Notes under the pieces: model-generated
Database searches by the model: none
What the model saw: the letters and a program-made list of their open reading frames with translations, nothing else
Told to the model about the DNA's origin: nothing
Shown here: positions 25,909-35,540 of the stretch, piece by piece
How positions within the stretch are numbered: position 1 is the first letter of the stretch
Layout: every line of letters starts with the position of its first letter
Program-made: the position numbers and the translations under genes
DNA from: Rhizobium chutanense
Lineage (GTDB): Bacteria > Pseudomonadota > Alphaproteobacteria > Rhizobiales > Rhizobiaceae
Direction: 5' to 3'
Assembly: GCF_002531935.1 (NCBI RefSeq)
Contig: NZ_NWSV01000002.1
Location: 310,001 to 374,000 of the forward strand
Length of the DNA: 64,000 bases

Positions 25909-26295
25909 CTATAGCCGCAATGCCAGCGGATGATCGACGAGCAGCCGGTCGACGGTGGCGAGTTGCAAGCCTTCGACCTTGCACTGCGCCAGCAGCAGCC
26001 GATCAAAGGGATCACGTGTCTCCGGCTCGGGATCAGCGGCAGTGATGACGTGCTGAATTTCGATCCTCAGCAGAATCAGCCCTATTTCCTCAAGAGACCC
26101 GGCAATGTCTTCGAGCGGCATGCCGGGATCCAACTTTCCCAGACGAGCCTTGATCGCCGTTTCCCAAAGACTTGCGACACTGACGAAGCCCACGGTCTTG
26201 CTGTCGCCAAGCAGTGATGCGATCTCAGGAAATCGCGCGCCAGCGTCTTTCCGCAGGATCGCGAGAACGATGTGAGTATCAAGAAGAAGTCTCAT
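25909..26295 (-). CDS. PIN-domain (VapC-like) toxin
   Basis: Predicted endoribonuclease toxin of 128 residues. Acidic PIN residues are visible at LLLDTHIVLAIL (Asp6), in SLWETAIK (the central Glu), and at DPFDRLLLAQ and ATVDRLL. The ATG overlaps the antitoxin stop as ATGA (26292-26295), the standard order antitoxin then toxin. Such pairs are common on rhizobial chromosomes; targets cannot be predicted. Confidence 0.88.
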   Translation of the reverse strand: MRLLLDTHIVLAILRKDAGARFPEIASLLGDSKTVGFVSVASLWETAIKARLGKLDPGMPLEDIAGSLEEIGLILLRIEIQHVITAADPEPETRDPFDRLLLAQCKVEGLQLATVDRLLVDHPLALRL

Positions 26296-26558
26296 GACTC
26301 CGGCAGAGGCCTCAGGAGAAAATCCTCGGGCAGCGGATCGTCAAAATCATCCGCGATGAACGGCACCGGATTGGTAATACCCCGAGCGCGAAGATAAGCC
26401 TGACCGGCCTCCAAATTCAAACCGCCGCGTTTCTGATGCGGCACGAGATCGAACACCGGCCGGCCGTTCCGCGTCACGACAATGGTTTCGCCTTCCTCGA
26501 CCTCGCGGGCGAGTTCGGTCAGGCGGTTCTTCGCATCGCGGATTGAAACGGTCTTCAT
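26292..26558 (-). CDS. Phd/YefM family antitoxin
   Basis: An 88-residue antitoxin. The N-terminal DNA-binding part is MKTVSIRDAKNRLTELAREVEEGETIVVTRNGRPVFDLVP, diagnostic of Phd/YefM, and the C-terminal acidic tail (IADDFDDPLPEDFLLRPLPES) should wrap and neutralise the PIN toxin. The start is the ATG at 26558-26556. The longer open frame upstream is only the shadow of aspartate aminotransferase. Confidence 0.9.
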   Translation of the reverse strand: MKTVSIRDAKNRLTELAREVEEGETIVVTRNGRPVFDLVPHQKRGGLNLEAGQAYLRARGITNPVPFIADDFDDPLPEDFLLRPLPES

Positions 26559-26568
26559 AGCCTCAAAT

Positions 26569-26588
26569 GTAGCCACATGCAGCCACAT
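26569..26588. promoter_or_regulatory. Candidate antitoxin operator (direct repeat)
   Basis: TGTAGCCACA (26569-26578) is followed immediately by TGCAGCCACA (26579-26588), ten to thirty bases upstream of the antitoxin start. Phd-type antitoxins bind such repeated sites to autorepress. Confidence 0.4.
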
Positions 26589-26605
26589 CGTCAACGTCGC
26601 GCCGA

Positions 26606-26635
26606 CAAAAAGGCCGGCCGTCACCGGCAGGCCTT
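26606..26635 (-). terminator. Terminator of aspartate aminotransferase gene
   Basis: On the minus strand, AAGGCCTGCCG and CGGCCGGCCTT form a stem (one bulged pair) with a GTGA loop, followed by TTTT. It lies 25 bases beyond the aminotransferase stop codon. Confidence 0.7.
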
Positions 26636-26659
26636 CAATCAATATTATCGCGGTTCGCT

Positions 26660-28206
<1,547 letters not shown>

Positions 28207-28614
28207 ATGTTTCTGGAAGACGAGTTTGCCGTCGGGCGCATGCGCATGCGCCGGATTTCCGTTTTATTTCTTGTCGCCGTCACCGCCTTTGTTGCTTGCA
28301 TCGCAGCAATACCGGGGCTTGCCTCCGCCGCCCGCGCCACCGAGACGCAGCAGGTATCCACCGAGCTCGCAGCCCTTGTCCGGCCGAACGGCGTCGCCAT
28401 CGATGTCTCCGGTCCGATCGTCAAGGCCGCCGCCGTGATCGCGCAGAAGTCCTCGACCGTGAACTTGGCGCAGACGGCAACACGCGCTGACGAACAGATC
28501 GCCCGCGGGCTCACCATGCTGTTGCTGGCGCTGATGGCGGCGAGCGGGCTGGCAGTCTGGCGTCGCCGCCTCAAGGGCATTGTCATGATCGGAACCAAGC
28601 GCAATGGTCGTTAG
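28207..28614 (+). CDS. Small exported/membrane protein, unknown
   Basis: A 135-residue protein starting at the ATG at 28207 behind GAGGGTAGG. The N-terminus is basic (MRMRRISVLF) followed by a hydrophobic segment (LVAVTAFVACIAAIPGLASAARA, possible signal peptide with cleavage after ASA or ARA). There is a periplasmic stretch of about 70 residues, a second helix (GLTMLLLALMAASGLAVW) and a basic cytoplasmic tail. No domain recognised. It overlaps the next small gene by 11 bases. Confidence 0.6.
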   Translation: MFLEDEFAVGRMRMRRISVLFLVAVTAFVACIAAIPGLASAARATETQQVSTELAALVRPNGVAIDVSGPIVKAAAVIAQKSSTVNLAQTATRADEQIARGLTMLLLALMAASGLAVWRRRLKGIVMIGTKRNGR

Positions 28615-28918
28615 ATCAACAGCAAGTGAGAGCGAGGGAGCGGCCGAATTCGAGCCGCTTCCGACTTATCTGGAACTCGCCCTGGCCGCCGCCACGGCCC
28701 ACGACGCTCCGAAGAGGCGGCGAAGGAAAGGTTTTTTCCTCTGGCGTCTTTCCTCGACCGAAAGAGCGATCGCCTTCGCCATTGCCGGTCTTGCCCTTTA
28801 CGGCCTGGCGCTGATTGGCGATGGTTTCCTGCTGAAGGCGAAGGCCGAACTGATCGACATCAAGACGACGGGTTCCGTTCAACCGGCAAACACAAAGCCG
28901 TTATTGCAGACCGAATGA
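28604..28918 (+). CDS. Small single-span membrane protein, unknown
   Basis: A 104-residue protein: polar N-terminus of about 50 residues with a basic patch (KRRRRKG), one helix (AIAFAIAGLALYGLALIG), then a short periplasmic tail. It overlaps the preceding gene by 11 bases in another frame, which suggests coupled translation. No recognised domain and no strong ribosome site, so confidence is moderate. Confidence 0.5.
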   Translation: MVVRSTASESEGAAEFEPLPTYLELALAAATAHDAPKRRRRKGFFLWRLSSTERAIAFAIAGLALYGLALIGDGFLLKAKAELIDIKTTGSVQPANTKPLLQTE

Positions 28919-28975
28919 GGGTTGAAGCCACCCTCTCCCCACTCCACGTTCACCGGAGAGACGACGGGGAAGCCA

Positions 28976-30118
28976 ATGAAGAGAATGTCCGCCTTCAATT
29001 TCGCCGCAGCGCTTGTCCTGTTCGGCGCCGTATCGGCCGTTGCGGCCGATACCGTCAACACGCAAGGGCCTGCCGTCCGTGTCGACAAACTGGCCGACGG
29101 CTTCGAGCATCCCTGGGCGGTCGAAGTCTTGCCTGACGGCGCCTATCTCGTCACCGAGCGGCCGGGCCGCATGCGGATCGTCCGCGACGGCAAGCTCTCC
29201 GATCCGATCGGCGGCGTGCCCAGGGTTAGCGCCCGTGGCCAGGGCGGCTTGATGGACGTGGCGCTCGCTCCGGACTTTGCCAAGAGCGGCAAGCTCTATT
29301 TTACGGCTGCCATCGCCCATGGCGGGGGTTCCGGCACCGAAGCCTTCAGCGCAACGCTTTCCGCGGACGAAAAGACGCTCGAGGCGGTGACCCCCATCTT
29401 CACCATGCGGCGCTTCACGTCGGGCAATATCCAATATGGCTCGCGCATCGCGATCGCCCCCGACGGCACGCTCTTCATCAGCGTCGGCGATCGTGGCGAC
29501 CGCGACCGCTCGCAGGACTGGCAGGACGATGCCGGCTCGATCATCCACATCAACACCGATGGCAGCATCCCGGCGAACAATCCGTTCAGGGACGGCGGCA
29601 AGGCGCTGCGGGAAATCTGGTCGAAAGGCCACCGCAACCCGCAGGGCATCGCCTTCGACGCCAAGGACGGCAGACTCTACACCGTCGAACACGGCGCACG
29701 TGGCGGCGACGAGATCAATCAACCCGAGGCGGGCAAGAATTACGGCTGGCCGATCATCACCTACGGCCGCGACTATTCGGGTGCCGAGATCGGCGAAGGC
29801 ACCGCCAAGGAAGGGCTGGAACAGCCGCTGCATTACTGGGATCCGTCGATCGCGCCCGGTGCGCTCGCCGTTTATCGCGGCGCGATGTTCCCGGAATGGG
29901 ACGGCAATTTCCTCGTCGCGGCGCTGAAATTCCAGCTGCTCTCGCGCATGCAGCGTGATGCGAGCGGCGCATTCGTCGCCGAAGAGCGCCTGTTCGAGGG
30001 CGAATATGGCCGGATCCGCGACGTCGTCGTGGCGCCAGACGGCGCCCTGCTGATGGTGACGGACGAGGAGAACGGCGCACTGCTCAGAGTCTCGCGGGCG
30101 CAAGCCAACAACGGCTGA
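28976..30118 (+). CDS. PQQ-dependent sugar dehydrogenase-like beta-propeller (YliI/Asd family)
   Basis: Periplasmic six-bladed propeller of 380 residues with signal peptide MKRMSAFNFAAALVLFGAVSAVAA. Family signatures: LADGFEHPWAVEVLPDGAYLVTERPGRMRIV, GQGGLMDVALAPDF, and GHRNPQGIAFD ahead of EHGARGGDEINQPEAGKNYGWP, which supply the calcium/PQQ pocket. The ATG at 28976 follows GGGGA. An upstream TTG frame extension is non-coding. Substrate unknown; homologues oxidise aldoses with low specificity. Confidence 0.88.
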   Translation: MKRMSAFNFAAALVLFGAVSAVAADTVNTQGPAVRVDKLADGFEHPWAVEVLPDGAYLVTERPGRMRIVRDGKLSDPIGGVPRVSARGQGGLMDVALAPDFAKSGKLYFTAAIAHGGGSGTEAFSATLSADEKTLEAVTPIFTMRRFTSGNIQYGSRIAIAPDGTLFISVGDRGDRDRSQDWQDDAGSIIHINTDGSIPANNPFRDGGKALREIWSKGHRNPQGIAFDAKDGRLYTVEHGARGGDEINQPEAGKNYGWPIITYGRDYSGAEIGEGTAKEGLEQPLHYWDPSIAPGALAVYRGAMFPEWDGNFLVAALKFQLLSRMQRDASGAFVAEERLFEGEYGRIRDVVVAPDGALLMVTDEENGALLRVSRAQANNG

Positions 30119-30122
30119 AAGA

Positions 30123-30596
30123 TCACAACGCGCCGCGCAGCTCTTTGCGGATGACGAATTTCAGTCCGGACCAGATTTCGTCGACGGCGCAAACCTTGAC
30201 GTCGACAAGGCCTGTGGGAAGAAGAATCTCTCGCAGCACGTCCTCGGTGACATCGGTCGGCACCCGCGAACTCTTCTTCGGCCAGGAGATCCAGAGCATG
30301 CCGTCCGGCTTGAGAGCCCGCAAGAGCATAGGCGCGATAACCTCCAGCGCCTCTCGTTCAGCCACAAACAGATGCATATAATCGAACGCCCGCCGAGGCG
30401 TTTCGGGAAGCGCAAGGGCGACCGAGGCAAAACCATCGAAGCCATGGATGTCGCCAATCGTTTCGGGAACGCCGAGAAGGGCAGCCGTCTGGCCGCGCAC
30501 AAGGCCAAGCTTCCTGGCGAGCGGCGTGCCCGAATAGCCTGCTGTCCCAGGCGTCGCCGCCATATCGTCGGCCAGCCGGCCCTTTTCGCCTTGCAT
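30123..30596 (-). CDS. DUF3052-like protein
   Basis: Soluble 157-residue protein, starting at the ATG at 30596 after GGAGG. It has the DUF3052 layout: GYSGTPLARKLGLVRGQTAALLGVPE, then a methyltransferase-like half (FDYMHLFVAEREALEVIAPMLLRALKPDGMLWISWPKKSS). No SAM-binding glycine motif is visible, so catalytic activity is doubtful. It is convergent with the sugar dehydrogenase gene and divergent from the EamA exporter. Confidence 0.8.
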   Translation of the reverse strand: MQGEKGRLADDMAATPGTAGYSGTPLARKLGLVRGQTAALLGVPETIGDIHGFDGFASVALALPETPRRAFDYMHLFVAEREALEVIAPMLLRALKPDGMLWISWPKKSSRVPTDVTEDVLREILLPTGLVDVKVCAVDEIWSGLKFVIRKELRGAL

Positions 30597-30694
30597 GCCC
30601 TTACCTCCGTCGTCAGGTGTGAAGTCTTCACCCTTGCCTCTAGGAAATGCAACTGCTAACCGCTTGGGCACATCCCTTCCCCCTTGAGGACGAC

Positions 30695-31585
30695 ATGACA
30701 CGCGCTCAGGCGAACCTCCTCCTATTGCTTGCGGCCGCCATCTGGGGTGGCGGCTTCGTCGCGCAGTCGACGGCGATGAAGGCAATCGGCCCCTTCTGGT
30801 TCATCGCCCTGCGTTTTGCAGTCGCCACGTTGGCCGTGCTGCCCTTCGTCGTTTTTGAAGCGCGCAAAGCCAAGGTGAAGACAAGCCGACGCCATGCGAA
30901 ACTCTATGTCCTCACGGGTCTTGCCCTTTTCAGCGGCGCGGCCACGCAGCAGGTCGGGCTGCAGACGACGACGGTGACGAATTCCAGCTTCATCACCGGT
31001 CTCTATGTCGTCTTCGTGCCGCTGATCGCCGTGTTCTTCCTGCGCCGTGCCCCGCATTGGATCATCTGGCCGGGCGCGCTGATGGCGCTCGCCGGCATCT
31101 ATCTGCTGTCCGGTGGTCATCTCTCCGCGCTTGCGTCAGGTGATCTGCTGACCGTCGTCTGCGCCGTCTTCTGGGCAATCCAGATCACCCTCGCCGGCAC
31201 GACCGTTTTTGCGACCGGAAGACCGCTCGCGCTCTCGGCCACGCAATTTGCCGTCACCGCGGTCTGCGCGCTCGCCGTTGCCGCTGTCGTCGAACCGATC
31301 ACCCTGTCGGCGATTTGGGCCGCAGGACCCGAGATTCTCTATGTCGGCATTTTCTCCTCCGGCCTCGCCTTCGTACTGCAGGTGATCGCCCAGCGCTATA
31401 CCACGCCCTCGCAGGCTGCGATCTTCCTCTCTTCCGAGGCATTGTTCGGCTCGTCGCTCGCGGCCCTCCTGCTCGGCGAGACGATGTCGGCGACGGGATA
31501 TACGGGTTGTTCGCTCATGTTTATCGCTATGCTTGTAGTCGAGCTCGTACCCGGATTGGCCCGCCGCCGCTTGCCAGCCGCTTGA
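30695..31585 (+). CDS. EamA/DMT family transporter
   Basis: Inner-membrane transporter of 296 residues with ten hydrophobic helices in two EamA repeats: LLLLLAAAIWGGGFVAQSTAMKAIGPFWFIALRFAVA and the second repeat beginning GDLLTVVCAVFWAIQITLAG. Likely a metabolite or amino-acid exporter; substrate unknown. The ATG at 30695 follows TTGAGGA. Confidence 0.88.
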   Translation: MTRAQANLLLLLAAAIWGGGFVAQSTAMKAIGPFWFIALRFAVATLAVLPFVVFEARKAKVKTSRRHAKLYVLTGLALFSGAATQQVGLQTTTVTNSSFITGLYVVFVPLIAVFFLRRAPHWIIWPGALMALAGIYLLSGGHLSALASGDLLTVVCAVFWAIQITLAGTTVFATGRPLALSATQFAVTAVCALAVAAVVEPITLSAIWAAGPEILYVGIFSSGLAFVLQVIAQRYTTPSQAAIFLSSEALFGSSLAALLLGETMSATGYTGCSLMFIAMLVVELVPGLARRRLPAA

Positions 31586-32008
31586 GCACGCGTCCAAATA
31601 TGGGTGGATGCCGAATTCGAAAAAAAATTTAAGAAACCGGGAAAGCCCGTTTACGTTGCATTTTTGGGAAAATCTGCTCGGAACTTATATTGCAGACGAT
31701 ATAAAACGTTAATCATTCCCTATCTTCGAAGAAAATTTTGCGTTTTTGCGCAAATTGGATGTCCGCAGGGCTCTGCCCGACGCAGCAGGTTAAAAACTTT
31801 TGCTTGCCAAAATCCTTTAAACGCAGCACTCTCAGCGCGTTCGGGCATTTTGCGAGCATGGGAAGTCCTTAAGTATTTGCGCGCCGGGAACGCTAATATC
31901 CCGGTCAGCCGGTTCCGAAAATGGCGGGCGAAAGTCCTGCCGGGAGCAGGCCGAGGTAGAGGGGACCTTTTTCTCACATTTCAAGAATTGCCTGCCAACG
32001 CTTCCCGC
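31586..32008. other. AT-rich intergenic region upstream of the cold-shock gene
   Basis: About 420 bases, with a marked AT-rich block at 31615-31740 that contrasts with the GC-rich surroundings. It probably holds the cold-shock promoter and part of a long leader. I see no convincing protein-coding frame or RNA terminator here. Confidence 0.45.
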
Positions 32009-32022
32009 AAGGAGGCAATGCT

Positions 32023-32067
32023 ATGATGCTGCCCGTGTGGATGGCGGGCAGAGAGAAAAGGACCTGA
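32023..32067 (+). CDS. Candidate upstream ORF (leader peptide) of the cold-shock gene
   Basis: A 14-codon frame encoding MMLPVWMAGREKRT. It is preceded by AAGGAGG (32009-32015) at an ideal 7-base spacing, a better ribosome site than that of the cold-shock gene. It stops 3 bases before the cold-shock ATG, so ribosomes leaving it could reinitiate. An inverted repeat CTGCCCG/CGGGCAG (32029-32051) lies inside it and could pair in the mRNA. Another start two codons earlier in a different frame (ATG CTA TGA, 32018-32026) overlaps it. Confidence 0.4.
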   Translation: MMLPVWMAGREKRT

Positions 32068-32070
32068 GGC

Positions 32071-32286
32071 ATGGCAGAGACTGGCACTGTAAAATTCTTC
32101 AATACCGACAAAGGCTTCGGCTTCATCAAGCCGGACCGGGGCGGCGCCGATATCTTCGTTCACATTTCTGCCGTTCAAGCCTCCGGGCTGGCCGGCCTGA
32201 CGGAAAACCAGAAGGTAAGCTTCGACACGGAGCCGGATCGCCGTGGCAAAGGCCCGAAGGCCGTCAATCTGCAGATTGCGGGCTGA
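32071..32286 (+). CDS. Cold-shock domain protein (CspA family)
   Basis: A 71-residue OB-fold nucleic-acid-binding protein: GTVKFFNTDKGFGFIKPDRGG carries RNP1 (KGFGFI) and DIFVHISAV carries RNP2. It acts as an RNA chaperone in the cytoplasm. The start is preceded by AAAAGGA nine bases upstream. The leader carries a short upstream ORF and a hairpin, so post-transcriptional control is plausible. A terminator follows. Confidence 0.95.
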   Translation: MAETGTVKFFNTDKGFGFIKPDRGGADIFVHISAVQASGLAGLTENQKVSFDTEPDRRGKGPKAVNLQIAG

Positions 32287-32319
32287 ACCCTTAACAAGGC
32301 TGTCGAATTCGAGTTGAAG

Positions 32320-32341
32320 CCCGGCAGCAATGCCGGGTTTT
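32320..32341 (+). terminator. Terminator of the cold-shock gene
   Basis: A 7-bp stem CCCGGCA/TGCCGGG with a GCAA loop, followed by TTTT, 34 bases after the stop codon. Confidence 0.8.
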
Positions 32342-32427
32342 GTCGTTCAGCCTTCGTTCAGCTATAACTCTTTAGGACTATGACCATCGAGAAGGAGCCG
32401 GCGTTCGGTTTCCGGGATTAGGACTTG

Positions 32428-32889
32428 ATGGTTATGAACAGGCTTGCCAAAACTCTTCTGCTGACGGCAACGGCTGCCGCGCTCACTCTCTCCGTCATCG
32501 GCGAGGCATCGGCCGGTGATCGCCACTGGCGCCATCATAACAACAACGACGCCCTCGTCGGCGGCGCCGTCGGCCTCGCCACCGGTCTGATCGTCGGTTC
32601 GGCGATTGCCAATAGCGGCCCGGTTTACGACGAGCCTCGTTACATCGACCCGCCCTACGAGCCGGGATATTACGAGCCCGCTCCGGTCTACCGCGCACCG
32701 CGCCGCGTCTACGTCGAGCAGCCGCAATATGTCGAACAGCCGAGATATTATGCGCCTGTCCGCGCCTCGGTCGAGCCCTGGTCGCCACAATGGGAGCGTT
32801 ACTGCTCTTACCGTTACCGCTCATTCGATCCGCGCAGCGGCACCTATATCGGCAGCGACGGCCGCAGCCACTTCTGCACCGCCGGCTGA
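32428..32889 (+). CDS. BA14K family protein
   Basis: Exported 153-residue protein of the Brucella 14-kDa immunoreactive antigen family. Signal peptide (NRLAKTLLLTATAAALTLSVIG, cleavage near EASA-G), a His/Asn-rich stretch (RHWRHHNNND), a glycine-rich hydrophobic helix (VGGAVGLATGLIVGSAIA), a Pro/Tyr/Glu-rich linker, and the C-terminal BA14K motif WSPQWERYCSYRYRSFDP ending SHFC with two conserved cysteines. Starts at 32428 and 32434 are both possible (AGGA 4 or 10 bases upstream). Function is unclear; LPS or lectin-like activity has been suggested for the family. Confidence 0.85.
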   Translation: MVMNRLAKTLLLTATAAALTLSVIGEASAGDRHWRHHNNNDALVGGAVGLATGLIVGSAIANSGPVYDEPRYIDPPYEPGYYEPAPVYRAPRRVYVEQPQYVEQPRYYAPVRASVEPWSPQWERYCSYRYRSFDPRSGTYIGSDGRSHFCTAG

Positions 32890-32946
32890 TTGCTCAACGA
32901 TCCCTGACACGAAGCGCCGCTCCTCAGCGGCGCTTTTCTTTTTAGT

Positions 32947-34323
32947 TTAGGCCGGAATGCGGATCGTCGCTCTCAGGCCCCCGAGCGGGCTGTCGCCGAG
33001 GGTGACGTTGCCACCGTGGCTGCGGGCAATGTCGCGGGCGATCGCGAGGCCGAGGCCGGTGCCCGAAGCATCGAGGTTGCGCGCCGTGTCCAGCCGGAAG
33101 AAGGGCTTGAACACGTCCTCGCGGTTCTTTTCCGGAATGCCCGGCCCATCATCGTCGAAAACCACCGTCAGCCATTTGGCATTGTGCTTGGCCTCGATGT
33201 CGAGCCTGCCCGCATAACGACGCGCATTCGAGGCAAGGTTGGTGACGAGACGCATGAAGGCGTTCGGCCTGACGTATATGTCGTCGTCGCCTTCGATGGA
33301 ATAGCTGAATGTCTTGCCGTGCAGGGCGAAATCGGATTCCAGCTTGGCGAAGATCTCGCTGAGCTTCAGCTCACCGACATCCTCTTCGACCTCGCCGCGT
33401 GCGAAGGCCATATAGGCCTCCAGCATCGTCTGCATATCGTTGACGTCGTCGTTCAGCCCGTGCAGGTCGGGATTGTCGCCGGCCAGCGCCAGTTGCAGCT
33501 TGAAGCGGGTGAGAATGGTGCGCAGATCGTGGCTGACGCCGGAAAGCATCGCGGTGCGCTGCTCGATCTGCCGCTCGATTCGCTCGCGCATCAGAATGAA
33601 GGCAAGACCGGCGCGCCGGACCTCATCGGCACCGCGCGGATAGAAATTGTCGGGCTTCTGCCCCTTGCCGAAGCTTTCGGCCGCGCGCGCCAAGGTCAGG
33701 ATCGGCCGGATCTGCCCGCGCAGGAAGAGGATCGAGATACCGATCAGCACCAGCGAGGTGCCGACCATCCAGACGATGAAGATATGCGTGTTCGAGGCAT
33801 AGGTCTGGCTGCGCTTGGTCAGCACCCTGAGGATCTTGTTGTCCAGCTTGATGCGGATCTCGACGAGGTTCGAGTTGCCGACCGTGTCGATCCAGAAAGG
33901 CCGGTGGATCTCGTCGGTGATCTCGTCGCTGAGGATGCCGTCGAGGATCGAGAAGAACGGCTTGACGCGCGGCGGCGGCAGGTCGCCGTCCGGCTCGATC
34001 GAGATCTGCAGGCTGAGTTGATCGCGGGCGATTCGGATGATTTCGCTATAGTCCGAATTCTGCGGGTAGGTCTCGATGATCTCGATGATCGCCGCGATGT
34101 CACGGGTGACGGCGAGCGACAGCCTCTCCGTCACCATCTGCCAGTGGCGCTCCATGAAGACGGCGGCGACGACGGATTGCAGCAGCACCATCGGAATGAT
34201 GATGATCAGCAGCGAGCGCGCGTAAAGCCCGGTCGGCAGCCTTCGGCGCAGCCAGCGGACGATCCAGCGCCAGCCCGGCTCAGAAGTGCGGTCTTCCCGC
34301 CGCAAGCTGTCGATCGTCGCCAT
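32947..34323 (-). CDS. EnvZ-like sensor histidine kinase
   Basis: Inner-membrane kinase of 458 residues: helix 1 (SLLIIIIPMVLLQSVVAAVFM), a periplasmic region of about 120 residues, helix 2 (IFIVWMVGTSLVLIGISILFL), HAMP, then the dimerisation/phosphoacceptor motif MLSGVSHDLRTILTRFKLQLA and ATPase boxes NLASNARRYAG, DDDGPGIPEKN and GTGLGLAIARDIARSHGG. It is the third gene of a MarR-OmpR-EnvZ operon, 23 bases after the response regulator, and its cognate partner is therefore clear. The signal sensed is unknown. Confidence 0.92.
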   Translation of the reverse strand: MATIDSLRREDRTSEPGWRWIVRWLRRRLPTGLYARSLLIIIIPMVLLQSVVAAVFMERHWQMVTERLSLAVTRDIAAIIEIIETYPQNSDYSEIIRIARDQLSLQISIEPDGDLPPPRVKPFFSILDGILSDEITDEIHRPFWIDTVGNSNLVEIRIKLDNKILRVLTKRSQTYASNTHIFIVWMVGTSLVLIGISILFLRGQIRPILTLARAAESFGKGQKPDNFYPRGADEVRRAGLAFILMRERIERQIEQRTAMLSGVSHDLRTILTRFKLQLALAGDNPDLHGLNDDVNDMQTMLEAYMAFARGEVEEDVGELKLSEIFAKLESDFALHGKTFSYSIEGDDDIYVRPNAFMRLVTNLASNARRYAGRLDIEAKHNAKWLTVVFDDDGPGIPEKNREDVFKPFFRLDTARNLDASGTGLGLAIARDIARSHGGNVTLGDSPLGGLRATIRIPA

Positions 34324-34346
34324 CAGCGCCGGTCCTGATCTTGAGT

Positions 34347-35048
34347 TTAATCGATGCTCAGCCTGTATCCGATGCCGCGCACGGTCTGCAGCCAGACGGG
34401 ATTGGCCGGATCGTCCTCGATCTTACGCCGCAGCCGGTTGATCTGCACGTCGATCGTCCGCTCGCCGACCTCGGTATCGTTGCCGATCAGTTCATGACGG
34501 GGGATCGTGTCGCCGGCGCGCCGCGCAAAGAGCAGCATGATTTCCTGCTCGCGGTCGGTGAGCCGGATCACCTCGCTGGCCTTCTTCAGTTCCTTGCGGG
34601 TGAGCGAGAAAGTGTAGGGGCCGAACATCACCTGTTCGATCTTCGGTCCCTCGCCGCCGGCATTGCGGCGCAGAATATTGTTGATGCGCAGCACCAGTTC
34701 GCGCGGGTCGAAGGGCTTGGAAAGATAATCGTCGGCGCCTGCCTCCAGGCCTTCGATGCGATTACCCGATTCCGCCAGCGCCGTCAGCATGATGATCGGC
34801 ACATTCTTGATGGCGCGAAGCCCGCGGGTGACCTCGATGCCGGATTCGCCGGGCATCATTACATCCATGATGATCAGGTCGAAATCCAGGCCAGCCAGCT
34901 TGCGCTGCGCCTCGGCGCCGTCGGCGGCGACGGTAACGCGAAAACCGTTCTCGGCGAGATAGCGATTGAGCAGCGCGCGGATGCGCGAGTCGTCGTCGAC
35001 CACCAGCAGATGCGCCGCATCGTCGGAAATACCTGTCTTGACCGCCAT
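34347..35048 (-). CDS. OmpR family response regulator (PetR-like)
   Basis: A 233-residue regulator: receiver with acidic pocket VVDDD, phosphoacceptor Asp in DLIIMDVMMPG and Lys in DDYLSKPFDP, then a winged-helix OmpR domain ending QTVRGIGYRLSID. It starts directly after the MarR stop codon with no gap. The MarR-OmpR pairing resembles Rhodobacter petP-petR, which lies next to petABC and is needed for bc1 expression; here petABC is 24 kb away, so the link is only suggestive. Confidence 0.9.
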   Translation of the reverse strand: MAVKTGISDDAAHLLVVDDDSRIRALLNRYLAENGFRVTVAADGAEAQRKLAGLDFDLIIMDVMMPGESGIEVTRGLRAIKNVPIIMLTALAESGNRIEGLEAGADDYLSKPFDPRELVLRINNILRRNAGGEGPKIEQVMFGPYTFSLTRKELKKASEVIRLTDREQEIMLLFARRAGDTIPRHELIGNDTEVGERTIDVQINRLRRKIEDDPANPVWLQTVRGIGYRLSID

Positions 35049-35540
35049 TCACTCCGCCTTCTGTCTGTCCCGCATCCCTCTGAGGAAGGCTTTTACGCCC
35101 TCCCGCACCTCCGCAGAAGCCCCTTCGAATGCCCGCTCAATGCGGCGCGATTGCGGCTCGGCAAGGGCAAGCGCCAGCTCTCGTCCCGATTTCGTCGGAT
35201 AGAGCTTGCGCTGTCGCCGGTCCTCGGGGCCCGCCACCTGGCGAATATAACCTGAATCGATCAGCTGTTTCAGCACCCTTGCAAGGCTCTGCTTGGTGAT
35301 CTTGAGCGTATCGAGAAGATCGGCCACCGTCATGCCGGGATTGCGGTTGACGAAATGCACGACGCGGTGATGCGCCCGGCCGAAGCCGCTCTTTTCGAGG
35401 ATGGCGTCAGGATCGGAAACGAAGTCGCGATAGGCGAAGAAGAACAGCTCGATGATCTCGAAATCGATGATGTCGGTATCTTCCATCGGCGTGGCCAGCG
35501 GCGCTGGCTCGCCTGCTTTCGGGCCGGTCTGTCCTGACAC
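35049..35540 (-). CDS. MarR family regulator (PetP-like)
   Basis: Winged-helix dimer of 163 residues with the MarR core NPGMTVADLLDTLKITKQSLARVLKQLIDSGYIRQVAGPEDRRQRKLYPT and flanking dimerisation helices (EIIELFFFAYRDFVSD). The start is probably the GTG at 35540 with AAAGGA about eight bases upstream; an internal ATG 18 codons later is the alternative. It is the first gene of an operon with the OmpR regulator and the EnvZ-like kinase, and divergent from the ilvE relic. Confidence 0.88.
   Translation of the reverse strand: MSGQTGPKAGEPAPLATPMEDTDIIDFEIIELFFFAYRDFVSDPDAILEKSGFGRAHHRVVHFVNRNPGMTVADLLDTLKITKQSLARVLKQLIDSGYIRQVAGPEDRRQRKLYPTKSGRELALALAEPQSRRIERAFEGASAEVREGVKAFLRGMRDRQKAE

Noticed and set aside
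31604..32026. A 140-codon plus-strand frame upstream of the cold-shock gene
   Set aside because: Low-complexity translation across an AT-rich leader, no ribosome site, no domain. The uORF within the leader is the better-supported coding signal.
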